In this document: piece after piece, positions 42,985 to 51,771 of the stretch
How positions within the stretch are numbered: the stretch's first letter is position 1
Layout of the letters: each line of letters begins with the position of its first letter
NCBI RefSeq assembly: GCF_027706845.1
Contig: NZ_JAQGCZ010000011.1
Span: forward strand, 124,001 to 188,000
DNA: 64,000 bases
Source: Mycolicibacterium sp. BiH015
Lineage (GTDB): Bacteria; Actinomycetota; Actinomycetes; Mycobacteriales; Mycobacteriaceae
Direction: 5' to 3'
Notes under the pieces: model-generated
Told to the model about the DNA's origin: nothing
The model's input: the letters and a program-made list of their open reading frames with translations, nothing else
Database searches by the model: none
Position numbers and translations under genes: made by a program

Positions 42985-45900
42985 GCGGCAACGGACCTGT
43001 CGGCTCGTCGCCTGCCGACGTATTCGCCGGGGGCGGTGAGATCGGTCGTCATCATGCGGACGTCGACTGGGCGGCCACTCCACTCGGTCCGCCGGAAACC
43101 TGGCCGCAGAGCCTCGCGACGGCCGTGGGCATCCTGCTGACCTCGAAGTTCTCGATGTGGATGGGATGGGGTCCCGAGCTCACATTCTTCTGCAACGACG
43201 CCTACCGCCGCGACACCCTCGGGCGAAAATACCCTTGGGCGCTGGGCCGCCCGGCGTCCGAGGTGTGGGCCGAGATCTGGCAGGACATCAGCGCGCGGAT
43301 CGAGCGGGTCCTGTCGACGGGGGAGGCAACCTGGGACACCGAGCTACTGCTGTTCCTCGAGCGCTCCGGCTACCCCGAAGAGACGTATCACACGTTCTCC
43401 TACAGCCCGCTGCGCGACGACGACGGCCTCGTGGTCGGGATGCTCTGCGTCGTCAGTGAGGACACCTCCCAGGTGATCGCCGAGCGGCGGATGACGACGC
43501 TGCGCGACCTGGGCTCGGACCCCAGCCTGATGCGTACCGAAGAGGAGGTCCTGGATTTCTCCGACCGCCAGCTCGCACGCAACCTGCGCGACCTGCCGTT
43601 CACGCTCACCTACCTGTTCGACACGGACGGATCTGCCTACCTGGCGGGCACCAGCGGTATCGCACCGGATCATCCCGCGGCGCCGGCAAGGCTCACCGGA
43701 GAGCCCGGTGAGCTCTGGCCGGTGGCAGCAGCTGCGCAGGGTGAGTCGGCCCTGGTCGACATCGACGCCGACGCGTGTCCGGCTCTGCCGAGCGGCGATT
43801 GGCGCGAACCGCCCACGCAGGCCCTGATCGTGCCGCTGCTGCATCAGGGCGGGTCGCCCAGCGGCTTCCTGGTGGCCGGCCTCAATCGGTACCGGCTGCT
43901 CGACGAGGCCTACCGGGGATTCGTCACCCTGGTCGCCGGGCACCTCGCCGCGGGCATCGGCTCGGCGCGCAGCTACCGCGCACAGCAGCGGCGTGCCGAA
44001 GACCTCGCCGAGGTGGACCGCGCGAAAACCATCTTCTTCTCCAACATCAGCCACGAGTTCCGTACCCCGCTGACGTTGATCCTCGACCCGGTGGCCGAGC
44101 TGCGCCGAGCCGACAGCATCGACGAACGGGTACGGGAAGAGCTGGACGTGGTGTGGCGCAACGGATTACGGCTCACCAAGCTGGTGAACACACTGCTGGA
44201 CTTCTCCAGAATCGAAGCCGGGCGCGCGCAGGCCGTCTATCAGCCGGTCGACCTCGGCGCGCTGACGGCCGAACTGGCCAGTGTCTTCCGCTCCGCCATC
44301 GAACGCGCCGGACTGACCTTCGACGTGGACTGTCCGCCGATGGGCGAGCCGATGTATGTCGATCGCGACATGTGGGAGAAGGTCGTTTTCAACCTGCTGT
44401 CGAACGCTCTGAAGTTCACCTTCGCGGGCACGATCTCGGTCAGGGTTGGTCGCGACGGCGACCAAGCGGTCATCGAGGTGGCCGACACCGGGACCGGGGT
44501 GCCCGCCCACGAGATGCCGCGCCTCTTCGAACGATTCCACCGGATCGAGAACGCCAAGGCGCGCTCCCACGAGGGCAGCGGCATCGGTCTGGCTCTCGTC
44601 CAGGAATTGATCGGGTTGCACGGTGGCACGATCACCGCCGAGAGCGCCGAGGGCCGGGGAACCACGTTCACGATCCGCATGCCGTTCGGCGCGGGGCACC
44701 TCCCCGACGACGCCATCTCCGCGGAGTCCGAGAACCGGACATCGGTCAGCCGCGCGAACGCCTACGTCGAGGAGGCGTTACGTTGGGTTCCCGGTGGCAC
44801 TGCCGGTGACGTCAGCGAATCTGTCTATGCAGCCGGATCCTCCGAAATCGAAAGGCGCCCGGCATCGACGTCGGCGCGGGTGCTGATCGCCGACGACAAC
44901 GCCGACATGCGTGAATACCTGACTCGTCTGCTTCACGCCGACGGCTATCAGGTGGACGCGGTCGCCGACGGGAGGGAAGCGCTGGAAGCTGTCCGCGCAA
45001 ACGCCCCGGACATCGTGGTCAGCGACGTCATGATGCCGGGACTGGACGGATTGGGACTGGTCGCCGAGTTGCGTGCCGACCGCCGCACCTCCGCCGTGCC
45101 GGTGCTGCTGCTGTCGGCACGCGCCGGGCAGGAAGCCTCCATCAGCGGTCTTCGGGCAGGTGCGGACGACTACCTCGTCAAACCCTTCGCCGCGGCGGAA
45201 CTCCTCGCCAGGGTCCGCGCCAACGTGGAACTCGCCCGGCTGCGCGAACACCACGCGCGTTGGCGCACAGCGCTTGTCGACTCCCTCCAGGAGGCGTTCT
45301 TCGTCTGCGACGACATGGGCACCGTCATCGAGCTGAACCCGGCCTTCACCGAGATACTCGGCTACGACGGCACCGGCCTGCCGTATCCGGCGCCCCACGC
45401 GTGGTGGCCGTCCGCCGACAGCGACACCGAAGCGCACCGGCAGATAACCGACGCGTTCTCCGCCCTGATGGACCAACCGCACGGCACCATCTCGACCGTG
45501 CCGGTCACGCACAGAGACGGTCACCGCCTCTGGGTCACCGCGACGTTCACCCGCGCCGAGGATCCCGAGACCGGCCGCGATGTCATCGTCGGCACGATGC
45601 GGGACGTCACCGCCGAGCGCTACCTCGTCCAGCGCGAGACCGCATTGGCGTCGCTCAACGAGAGCCTCGCGCAGGCGGACACTCTTGACGACGCCGTGCT
45701 CGCCGCCGCGCAGGAGTTCGCGGCCATCTGGGATGCCCGGCGCGTCATCGCCGCCACGTGGGCTGTCGGCGATGACGCCGATGCCGGTGTGGACGAACCG
45801 GACCTGGTCTGCGTCGGCGAATCGACCCGGTGGGAGGGCCTTCCTGCCGAGATGCGCGACGCGATCACGGCGCTCCGTGACGGCGACCTGCTCGATCCCG

Positions 45901-47150
45901 ATACGTCCACAGCGGGAGGCGCCGGGATCGCGATGAGGCATCCGCGCGGCGTCCTCGTCGTCTACATCGAACTGTTCGAGCAGCGGCTTTTCACGTCCGA
46001 GGACCACACGCTGGTGACCGTCCTCGCAGGCCGCCTCGGGCAGGGTCTGCAGCGCGTCCATCAGATCGACCAGCAGCGGGAAACCGCGCTCGCGTTACAG
46101 CACGCCATCCTGGGTCCGTCACTGTCGAGCGGTTTCGCCGTCCGCTACCAGCCCGCCACCATCCCGCTGCAGGTGGGCGGCGACTGGTACGACGTGGTCG
46201 ACCTCGACGACGGGCGGATCGGTTTGATCGTGGGGGACTGCGTCGGGCACGGTCTGGCTGCCGCCACCGTCATGGGCCAGTTACGCAGCGCGTGCCGGGC
46301 CCTACTGCTGGAACATCCCAGCCCCGCGGCTGCCCTGTCGGCTCTCGACAGGTTCGCTGCCCGGTTGCCGGGTGCGCGCTGCACCACCGCGTTCTGCGCG
46401 GTGCTCGATCCCTTGACCGGTGAAGTCACGTATTCGTGCGCCGGGCACCCTCCACCGATCCTGGTCTTCGCCGACCGGACGACGCGGCTGCTCGAAGGTG
46501 CTCGGGCGACACCACTCGGGCTGAAGGATCCGCCGAATCGAACCGAGGCCACCGAGACCATGCCCGCCCGGGCCACCTTGCTGCTCTACACCGACGGTCT
46601 GGTGGAACGGCGCCGGGAGTCGATCGACGAGGGGATCACGCGGGCCACCGATATCGTCCAGGACAACCGCGCGACCGCGCTGGACGAACTGGCGACCGCG
46701 ATCATGTCGAGGCTCGCGCCCGCAGATGGGTACCAGGATGATGTGGCACTGCTCCTGTACCGACAACCCGCTCCGCTCGACCTCGACATGGCCGCGAACG
46801 TCGAAGAGTTGGCGGCAAGCCGTACCCTGCTGCGGAGCTGGCTCGACAGTGCAGGCGTGCCCGCCGACCAGGCCCTGGACGTGCTCATCGCGGTAGGTGA
46901 GGCGCTGGCCAACGCGATCGAGCACGGTCACCGCAACAGTCCGGACGGGCGGGTTCGATTGCACGCGATCGCCCTGCCCGATCGTCTGCAGCTGACCGTC
47001 ATCGACTCGGGGAGCTGGAAGACCCCGGCAGAGATCCCGGCGCTCCACCGGGGGCGGGGCATCGCGCTGATGAAAGCCTTGATGCACGATGTCACCATCG
47101 AATCCGAGACCACCGGGACCACCGTGCACATGAATACGAGGATCGCGTAA
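42981..47150 (+). CDS. Multi-domain sensor: PAS-GAF-HisKA-HATPase-REC-PAS-GAF-SpoIIE phosphatase-RsbW kinase
   Basis: From GTG 42981 (GTGA overlap with the STAS gene) the product has 1389 residues. Domains in order: PAS-like (about 20-160), GAF (170-340), histidine kinase with phosphoacceptor His358 in [11 protein letters not shown] and ATP site motifs [18 protein letters not shown] and GSGIGLALV; receiver domain (640-760) with [12 protein letters not shown], phosphoacceptor Asp682 in [12 protein letters not shown] and VKPF; PAS (765-885); GAF (890-1030); PP2C/SpoIIE phosphatase (1050-1250) with [33 protein letters not shown] and DDVALLL; and a C-terminal RsbW-type kinase (1265-1389) with [12 protein letters not shown] and GRGIALM. 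All active-site motifs look intact. It combines a hybrid histidine kinase with a complete antagonist phosphatase and anti-sigma kinase, similar in principle to Rv1364c but with the histidine kinase and receiver added. Confidence 0.93.
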   Translation: MSGNGPVGSSPADVFAGGGEIGRHHADVDWAATPLGPPETWPQSLATAVGILLTSKFSMWMGWGPELTFFCNDAYRRDTLGRKYPWALGRPASEVWAEIWQDISARIERVLSTGEATWDTELLLFLERSGYPEETYHTFSYSPLRDDDGLVVGMLCVVSEDTSQVIAERRMTTLRDLGSDPSLMRTEEEVLDFSDRQLARNLRDLPFTLTYLFDTDGSAYLAGTSGIAPDHPAAPARLTGEPGELWPVAAAAQGESALVDIDADACPALPSGDWREPPTQALIVPLLHQGGSPSGFLVAGLNRYRLLDEAYRGFVTLVAGHLAAGIGSARSYRAQQRRAEDLAEVDRAKTIFFSNISHEFRTPLTLILDPVAELRRADSIDERVREELDVVWRNGLRLTKLVNTLLDFSRIEAGRAQAVYQPVDLGALTAELASVFRSAIERAGLTFDVDCPPMGEPMYVDRDMWEKVVFNLLSNALKFTFAGTISVRVGRDGDQAVIEVADTGTGVPAHEMPRLFERFHRIENAKARSHEGSGIGLALVQELIGLHGGTITAESAEGRGTTFTIRMPFGAGHLPDDAISAESENRTSVSRANAYVEEALRWVPGGTAGDVSESVYAAGSSEIERRPASTSARVLIADDNADMREYLTRLLHADGYQVDAVADGREALEAVRANAPDIVVSDVMMPGLDGLGLVAELRADRRTSAVPVLLLSARAGQEASISGLRAGADDYLVKPFAAAELLARVRANVELARLREHHARWRTALVDSLQEAFFVCDDMGTVIELNPAFTEILGYDGTGLPYPAPHAWWPSADSDTEAHRQITDAFSALMDQPHGTISTVPVTHRDGHRLWVTATFTRAEDPETGRDVIVGTMRDVTAERYLVQRETALASLNESLAQADTLDDAVLAAAQEFAAIWDARRVIAATWAVGDDADAGVDEPDLVCVGESTRWEGLPAEMRDAITALRDGDLLDPDTSTAGGAGIAMRHPRGVLVVYIELFEQRLFTSEDHTLVTVLAGRLGQGLQRVHQIDQQRETALALQHAILGPSLSSGFAVRYQPATIPLQVGGDWYDVVDLDDGRIGLIVGDCVGHGLAAATVMGQLRSACRALLLEHPSPAAALSALDRFAARLPGARCTTAFCAVLDPLTGEVTYSCAGHPPPILVFADRTTRLLEGARATPLGLKDPPNRTEATETMPARATLLLYTDGLVERRRESIDEGITRATDIVQDNRATALDELATAIMSRLAPADGYQDDVALLLYRQPAPLDLDMAANVEELAASRTLLRSWLDSAGVPADQALDVLIAVGEALANAIEHGHRNSPDGRVRLHAIALPDRLQLTVIDSGSWKTPAEIPALHRGRGIALMKALMHDVTIESETTGTTVHMNTRIA

Positions 47151-47461
47151 TGGCGACCCCGCTTCAGCTGCGCACCGATCGTCGCGACGACGGCCGACTT
47201 GTGCTGGCCGCTGTCGGGGAGCTCGACCTCAGCAATATCGAGGTGTTCAGCACCGCGCTGCGTGACGCTGCGGCCGGAATCGACGGCACGCCGTTGCGCG
47301 TCGACCTCAGTGCGGTCGAGTATCTCGACAGCGGCGCGATCAACGTGCTTTTCGATCATGCGGATTCGATCGACCTCGTCGTCAACCCCATGTTGCTGCC
47401 TGTGCTGACGGTCAGCGGGCTGACCGATGTCGTCACCGTCAAGCCGGCGCCGGACAGTTAG
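47150..47461 (+). CDS. STAS domain anti-sigma factor antagonist, second copy
   Basis: The 103-residue STAS protein starts at ATG 47150, one base overlapping the stop of the giant sensor (TAATG). It keeps VGELDLSNIEVF and the phosphorylation loop EYLDSGAINVLF, where the Ser of DSGA is the expected target. The last portion (VSGLTDVVTVKPA) is short. Having one STAS protein on each side of the kinase-phosphatase suggests two substrates, one for each direction of the switch. The stop overlaps the convergent polymerase gene by 4 bp. Confidence 0.9.
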   Translation: MATPLQLRTDRRDDGRLVLAAVGELDLSNIEVFSTALRDAAAGIDGTPLRVDLSAVEYLDSGAINVLFDHADSIDLVVNPMLLPVLTVSGLTDVVTVKPAPDS

Positions 47462-48426
47462 TCAGCCGCCTCCCGCTCGCGCCTCTGCTCGCGGGCGCGG
47501 CGTTTCCCCTCGTGCATCGCCGCCACCCTGGCGACAGGGATGGTGTGCCCCTGCGCGATCAGGTCCGCCGGCAACCGCGCAGGAGCGGGCATCTCGTCGG
47601 CCCACGGGTCTCGTCCGGCAAGGGCGTCGACGGCGGTCCGCACGGTGAAGTCGGCGGGCGATACCCGGTCGAGGTCGGACCATGGGACCGGGAACGACAC
47701 CGGCGTCCCTGCCCGCAGCCTGGGGCTGTAGGCCGCGGCCACGGTCGCGCCCCCTGCGCGGGTGGCATCGACGAAGACCTTGCCCGCCCTGTCCTCGACG
47801 ATGAAGGCCGTCGTGGCGATCGACGGGTCGAGGGCCGCGGCCCTGGCGGCCAACGCGCGGGTGGCAGCGGCCACGTCGTCGACGGGCGCGCTGTCGTCGA
47901 TGGGCACGAAGACGTGCACGCCTCGGGACCCGCTCGTCTTCACGGCGCCGGACAGACCGCTGTCGGTGAGCGCCTGGCGCACCAGAGCTGCGGCGGCCAC
48001 GACCGTGGAGAAGTGGGCGTCAGACGGCGGATCGAGGTCGAGGATCAGATGGGTCGGACGGTAGATGTCGTCGGCCAGTCCGAGCGCGGGGTGGTATTCG
48101 ACAGCGCGCTGATTGGCCAGCCACAGCAGCGTGCGACGGTCGTCGCACAGCGCATAGTGGATCTCGCGCTTGGACGCTTCGGCCCAGATACCGACGGTGC
48201 GAACCCAGTCCGGCGTGTACTTGGGGACGTTCTTCTGCATGAACGGAGCGCGCCCACGCAACGCGCGCAGCACCGTCAGCGGCCGGCCCGCCAGCACGGG
48301 CAGCATCCTGTCGGCGACGGCGTCGAGATAGTCCACGAGATCGCGTTTGGTGGCACCGGAATCCTCGGCGAGTTCCTGGTCCAGGTTCGTCAGGTCGACT
48401 CCGGCCCGCTGCTCGTCGGTGCTCAT
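47458..48426 (-). CDS. LigD-type primase-polymerase domain protein (PolD-like)
   Basis: The 322-residue protein is a stand-alone archaeo-eukaryotic primase-type polymerase related to the polymerase domain of the end-joining ligase LigD. It contains DLVDYLDAVADRMLPVL, PFMQKNVP, a catalytic LILDLDPP with the two metal-binding Asp, KTSGSRGVHVFVPI and a third-Asp region near the PVSFPVPWSDLDRVSPADF block. Mycobacteria carry several such orphan polymerases (for example Rv0269c and Rv3730c), which act in DNA repair and ribonucleotide incorporation. No ligase or Ku gene is adjacent. Confidence 0.88.
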   Translation of the reverse strand: MSTDEQRAGVDLTNLDQELAEDSGATKRDLVDYLDAVADRMLPVLAGRPLTVLRALRGRAPFMQKNVPKYTPDWVRTVGIWAEASKREIHYALCDDRRTLLWLANQRAVEYHPALGLADDIYRPTHLILDLDPPSDAHFSTVVAAAALVRQALTDSGLSGAVKTSGSRGVHVFVPIDDSAPVDDVAAATRALAARAAALDPSIATTAFIVEDRAGKVFVDATRAGGATVAAAYSPRLRAGTPVSFPVPWSDLDRVSPADFTVRTAVDALAGRDPWADEMPAPARLPADLIAQGHTIPVARVAAMHEGKRRAREQRREREAAD

Positions 48427-48522
48427 CTGGCCAGCCTATGGCCCGCGGGTCGGCGAAACGATGCTCTGCCAACATAAGTCGGTATTCCGCCGCGATATCC
48501 AGGATCGGAGCTTAACGTTTGA

Positions 48523-48534
48523 GTCCATATGGAC
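48523..48534. promoter_or_regulatory. 12-bp palindrome across start codon of TRAP permease gene
   Basis: GTCCATATGGAC is a perfect palindrome, and ATG 48529 is its second half. It may be a regulator half-site or RNA structure that hides the start; chance is also possible. Confidence 0.3.
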
Positions 48535-50580
48535 CGGAGCCCATCGAGGGAGCCTGACGACGCGCCCACCGCGGTCGACACGGCGCCACCTGCTACCGCG
48601 ACGGCGGAGACCTCTGCCGTACCGCAGGTCGACGATCAGGAGAAGCCGGGGCGCGAACTCCGTGGATGGACTCGGCATTTCGTCGCCGGTGTCGCGTTCG
48701 CCGTCGCGATACTGACCATCTGGCAGGTCTTCGCGCCGCTGTCGCAGGGCAGTCAGTTCTATCTCATCGTGTTCCTGTCCGGATCCCTGCCGCTGGTGTA
48801 CCTGGTCTACCGATCGGGTTTGGGCAGTCTCGACCCGCAAGACCGGCCCGGTGTTCTCGACTGGGTTCTGGCGACGCTGACGCTCGTCGTCTGCCTCTAC
48901 CCGGTGCTGCCTGTGCCCATCGGATCGGCAGGCGGTGGCTACAACGCTTTCCTCGACCGCCAGGGCACGCTCGATCCCGTCGACGTCGTGATGGGTGCGC
49001 TGCTCCTGGTGCTCATCCTCGAAGCGTGTCGACGGACCACCGGGTGGGCGCTGCCGATCGTGTGCGGGCTGTTCCTGGCCTACGGGTACTACGGGGGCCT
49101 GTTGCCGCAGGGGTGGGCGATCGCCCACGCCGGCCTGGACTTCGACCAGATCATCGACGCGCTGTACAACTCGGGCAGCGGATTCTTCGGCACCCCTCTC
49201 GATGTCGCGGCGACCTACATCGTGTTGTTCACCATCTACGGCGCTGTTCTCGAACTGTCCGGCGGCGCGCGGTTCTTCGTCGATCTCTCGGTGGCCGCGT
49301 TCCGACGTTCTGGGAGCGCTGCGGGACGGACGGCGGTGGCGTCGGGGTTCCTGCTCGGCACGGTGTCCGGATCGGGCACCGCCACGGCAGTCAGCGTGGG
49401 TGCGGTGACATGGCCGATCATGCGGCGCGCGGGATACACGCCCGAACGAGCGGGCGGCGTGCTCGCCGCGGCCGGAGTGGGCGCGCTGCTGTCGCCGCCG
49501 ACCCTGGGTGCGGCGGCGTTCATCGTCGCCGAGTACCTCGAGGTCTCGTACCTGACGGTGCTGGGCTGGGCCATGATCCCGACGGTCCTCTATTACCTCG
49601 GCATTCTGCTCGCGGTGGAGATCGATGCCAGGCGGTTCGGGATGAAAGCCGCGCATCTGGAAACGCAGTCTCCGTGGAAGCTGTTGGGCCGCTTCGGATA
49701 CCACTTCTCGTCACTGGTGGCGATCGTGGTGCTGCTTGCGGTGGGGATGTCGGCGACGCGGGCGGTGGTGTACGCGACCGCGCTCGCGTTCGTGCTGTCC
49801 TTCCTCGACCGCCGCTACCGGCTGACTCCGCGGCGACTGTTCGACGCGCTCAGCGCAGGGGTGCGCGGGGTGCTGCCGGTGGTCGCCGTGTGCGCCGCAG
49901 CCGGGGTGATCACCGCGATGACAACCAAAACCGGTTTGGGCGCGCAGTTTTCGTCAGTCCTCGTCGGCGGTGTGGATGCGCTCACCGACAACCGCACGGC
50001 GATGCTGGCTCTGACGGCCGTATTCGCTGCCGTCGCACTGGCGCTTCTGGGCCTGGCCATCCCGGTGACGGCCTCGTTCGTCATCGGCTGGGTCATCATC
50101 GGGCCCGCGTTGCTGGCGCTCGACGTTCCGGCTCCTGCGGCGGCGATGTTCGTCTTCTACTACTCGGTGCTGTCCGAGGTCACCCCACCCACGGCGCTCG
50201 CGGCCGTCGGCGCATCCGCAGTCACCGGCGGCCGCGCCATCCCCACCATGTGGCAGGCGCTGCGCTACGCGGCGCCGGCGTTCCTGGTGCCGATCGCCTT
50301 CGTGGTGACGGACCCCGGTGAATACCTGTTGGGCCGCGGGCCGTGGCTGGGTGTCGTTTGGGCGTCAGCGGTCGCGGCCGTCGGCATCGTCGCATTGTCG
50401 TTCGCCGCCGGGGGCTGGGCGCTCGGCGCAGGTGCCATGGGTCGGGTCTCGCGCAATATCACCGCGATTGCGGCGCTGCTGCTCCTCTTCCTGAATCCCG
50501 TCACGATCGCGGCGGGATTCGCGCTTCTGCTGGGCGCGGTCGCGCTCACCATCATCAGCAACAAGAGACGACCGACGTGA
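48529..50580 (+). CDS. TRAP transporter permease, fused small and large subunits (TAXI type)
   Basis: The 683-residue protein is a fused DctQ-DctM TRAP permease of the 4TM/12TM type. After a polar N-terminal 45 residues there are many helices, with a DctM-type GTVSGSGTATAVSVGAVTWPIM block near residue 285, and GVGALLSPPTLGAAAF shortly after, both typical. FFGTPLDVAATYIVLFTIYG and SEVTPPTALAA belong to the second half. The next gene is a TAXI-family binding protein, overlapping by 4 bp (GTGA at 50577). TRAP transporters move organic acids such as dicarboxylates or glutamate with a sodium or proton gradient. They are not common in mycobacteria. Confidence 0.9.
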   Translation: MDRSPSREPDDAPTAVDTAPPATATAETSAVPQVDDQEKPGRELRGWTRHFVAGVAFAVAILTIWQVFAPLSQGSQFYLIVFLSGSLPLVYLVYRSGLGSLDPQDRPGVLDWVLATLTLVVCLYPVLPVPIGSAGGGYNAFLDRQGTLDPVDVVMGALLLVLILEACRRTTGWALPIVCGLFLAYGYYGGLLPQGWAIAHAGLDFDQIIDALYNSGSGFFGTPLDVAATYIVLFTIYGAVLELSGGARFFVDLSVAAFRRSGSAAGRTAVASGFLLGTVSGSGTATAVSVGAVTWPIMRRAGYTPERAGGVLAAAGVGALLSPPTLGAAAFIVAEYLEVSYLTVLGWAMIPTVLYYLGILLAVEIDARRFGMKAAHLETQSPWKLLGRFGYHFSSLVAIVVLLAVGMSATRAVVYATALAFVLSFLDRRYRLTPRRLFDALSAGVRGVLPVVAVCAAAGVITAMTTKTGLGAQFSSVLVGGVDALTDNRTAMLALTAVFAAVALALLGLAIPVTASFVIGWVIIGPALLALDVPAPAAAMFVFYYSVLSEVTPPTALAAVGASAVTGGRAIPTMWQALRYAAPAFLVPIAFVVTDPGEYLLGRGPWLGVVWASAVAAVGIVALSFAAGGWALGAGAMGRVSRNITAIAALLLLFLNPVTIAAGFALLLGAVALTIISNKRRPT

Positions 50581-50606
50581 GGATGACCAACGTGAGGATG
50601 ACGAAT
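50577..50606 (+). repeat. 15-bp tandem duplication at start of TAXI binding protein gene
   Basis: GTGAGGATGACCAAC (50577-50591) is followed by GTGAGGATGACGAAT (50592-50606), two copies with two mismatches. The repeat produces alternative in-frame GTG and ATG starts before ATG 50607. Confidence 0.7.
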
Positions 50607-51617
50607 ATGAAACGCAGCGTGACGGTGTTCGCGGCACTTGTGCTCACCGGGGCAGCGGCAACAGCCTGTGGCGGCAGGCAGGATGCGCCTGCCGCCGATT
50701 CCGGTGGCGAGATCACCTGCGAGGTGGGCTCCGATACGCGGGTCAGCATCGCGACCGGCAACTCGACCGGCGTGTACTTCTCGCTCGGCAACGCCTACGC
50801 CGAACAGATCTCGGCCGCCACCAACGGCACTGTGAAGGCGACCGCAGCGGAGACCGGTGCGTCGGTGCAGAACATCGAACAATTGGTCGCCGGTAGCTAC
50901 CAGGTCGCGTTCTCGCTCGCCGACACCGCCTCCGACGCCATCGAAGGCACCGGCAGCTTCGACGGCAAAGAGCAGCCGATACAGGCGATTTCGCGCATCT
51001 ACCCCAACTACACCCAGGTCGTCGTTCGCAAGGACAGCGGCATCACGTCGCTCGTCGACATGCGGGGCAAGCGCGTGTCGACGGGGTCACCGGGCTCCGG
51101 TACCGAGGTCATCGCCAACCGGCTGCTCGAAACCGCGGGTCTGAACCCTCAGTCCGACGTCGCCGCGCAACGGCTCGATCTGACCAAGACCGTCGACGGA
51201 ATGAAGGACGGGTCGATCGACGCGCTGTTCTGGTCCGGAGGGCTGCCGACACCGGGAATCACGGATCTGTTCACCTCGATCGGCAGCGATGTCACGTTCA
51301 TCGACATCACCTCGCAGCTGGGCCCGATGGCCGAGATCAGCCCTGCCTACGAGGAAGGTCTCATCCCGGCCGCCACCTACCAGCTGCCGTCCGACGTCCC
51401 GACGATCGTGGTGCCCAACATGCTCCTGGTGCGCGACGACCTCGATGCCAATCTTGCGTGCGTGCTGACGAAGACGCTGTTCGAGAAGCAGCCCGAGCTG
51501 GCCAAGGTGGTCGGCGCGGCTAAAGGCATCACGCTGGAGAACGCGCGCGACACCGATCCCGTCCCGCTGAACCGTGGCGCCGAACTCGCGCTCGACGAGC
51601 TGAACGCTCCGAAGTAG
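50607..51617 (+). CDS. TAXI family TRAP transporter solute-binding lipoprotein
   Basis: The 336-residue product begins with a signal sequence (MKRSVTVFAALVLTGAAATACGG) whose Cys is preceded by ATA, a weaker lipobox. The mature protein shows the TAXI pattern: RVSIATGNSTGVYFSLGNAYAEQI, GSVQNIEQL-type helix, AISRIYPNYTQVVVRKDSGI, GKRVSTGSPGSGTEVIANRLLE and ALFWSGGLPTPGITDL. It is the periplasmic receptor of the preceding permease. ATG 50607 is preferred; GTG 50577 and 50592 are in frame but would only lengthen the n-region. The tandem 15-bp duplication explains the multiple starts. Confidence 0.9.
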   Translation: MKRSVTVFAALVLTGAAATACGGRQDAPAADSGGEITCEVGSDTRVSIATGNSTGVYFSLGNAYAEQISAATNGTVKATAAETGASVQNIEQLVAGSYQVAFSLADTASDAIEGTGSFDGKEQPIQAISRIYPNYTQVVVRKDSGITSLVDMRGKRVSTGSPGSGTEVIANRLLETAGLNPQSDVAAQRLDLTKTVDGMKDGSIDALFWSGGLPTPGITDLFTSIGSDVTFIDITSQLGPMAEISPAYEEGLIPAATYQLPSDVPTIVVPNMLLVRDDLDANLACVLTKTLFEKQPELAKVVGAAKGITLENARDTDPVPLNRGAELALDELNAPK

Positions 51618-51656
51618 CCCGCCGCCCGCGGAGCCGCAGCTGAAGCTGTGAAAGCG

Positions 51657-51677
51657 CTGTCAACCCTCGATTGACAG
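51657..51677. promoter_or_regulatory. Inverted repeat and -35 box upstream of MmpL gene
   Basis: CTGTCAA and TTGACAG (9 bp with flanking pairs) surround a 7-nt loop. TTGACA at 51671 also reads as a -35, with a candidate -10 TACATG beginning 18 bp later. As a hairpin followed by TGTTTTG it might alternatively be the terminator of the TAXI gene. Confidence 0.45.
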
Positions 51678-51702
51678 TGAATGTTTTGACGGGCTACATG
51701 TA

Positions 51703-51727
51703 TGACACGTGACACACCACGTGTCAC
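51703..51727. promoter_or_regulatory. Strong palindrome, probable repressor operator for MmpL gene
   Basis: TGACACGTG-N6-CACGTGTCA is a perfect 9-bp inverted repeat, and GTGACAC-N5-GTGTCAC overlaps it. It lies about 45 bp before the MmpL start and just downstream of the candidate -10, where a TetR-type repressor would block transcription. No regulator gene is adjacent. Confidence 0.65.
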
Positions 51728-51771
51728 GCGGGCGGCTGCGGTCCGGCCGATGTCGGGCCTGATCGGGGGCG

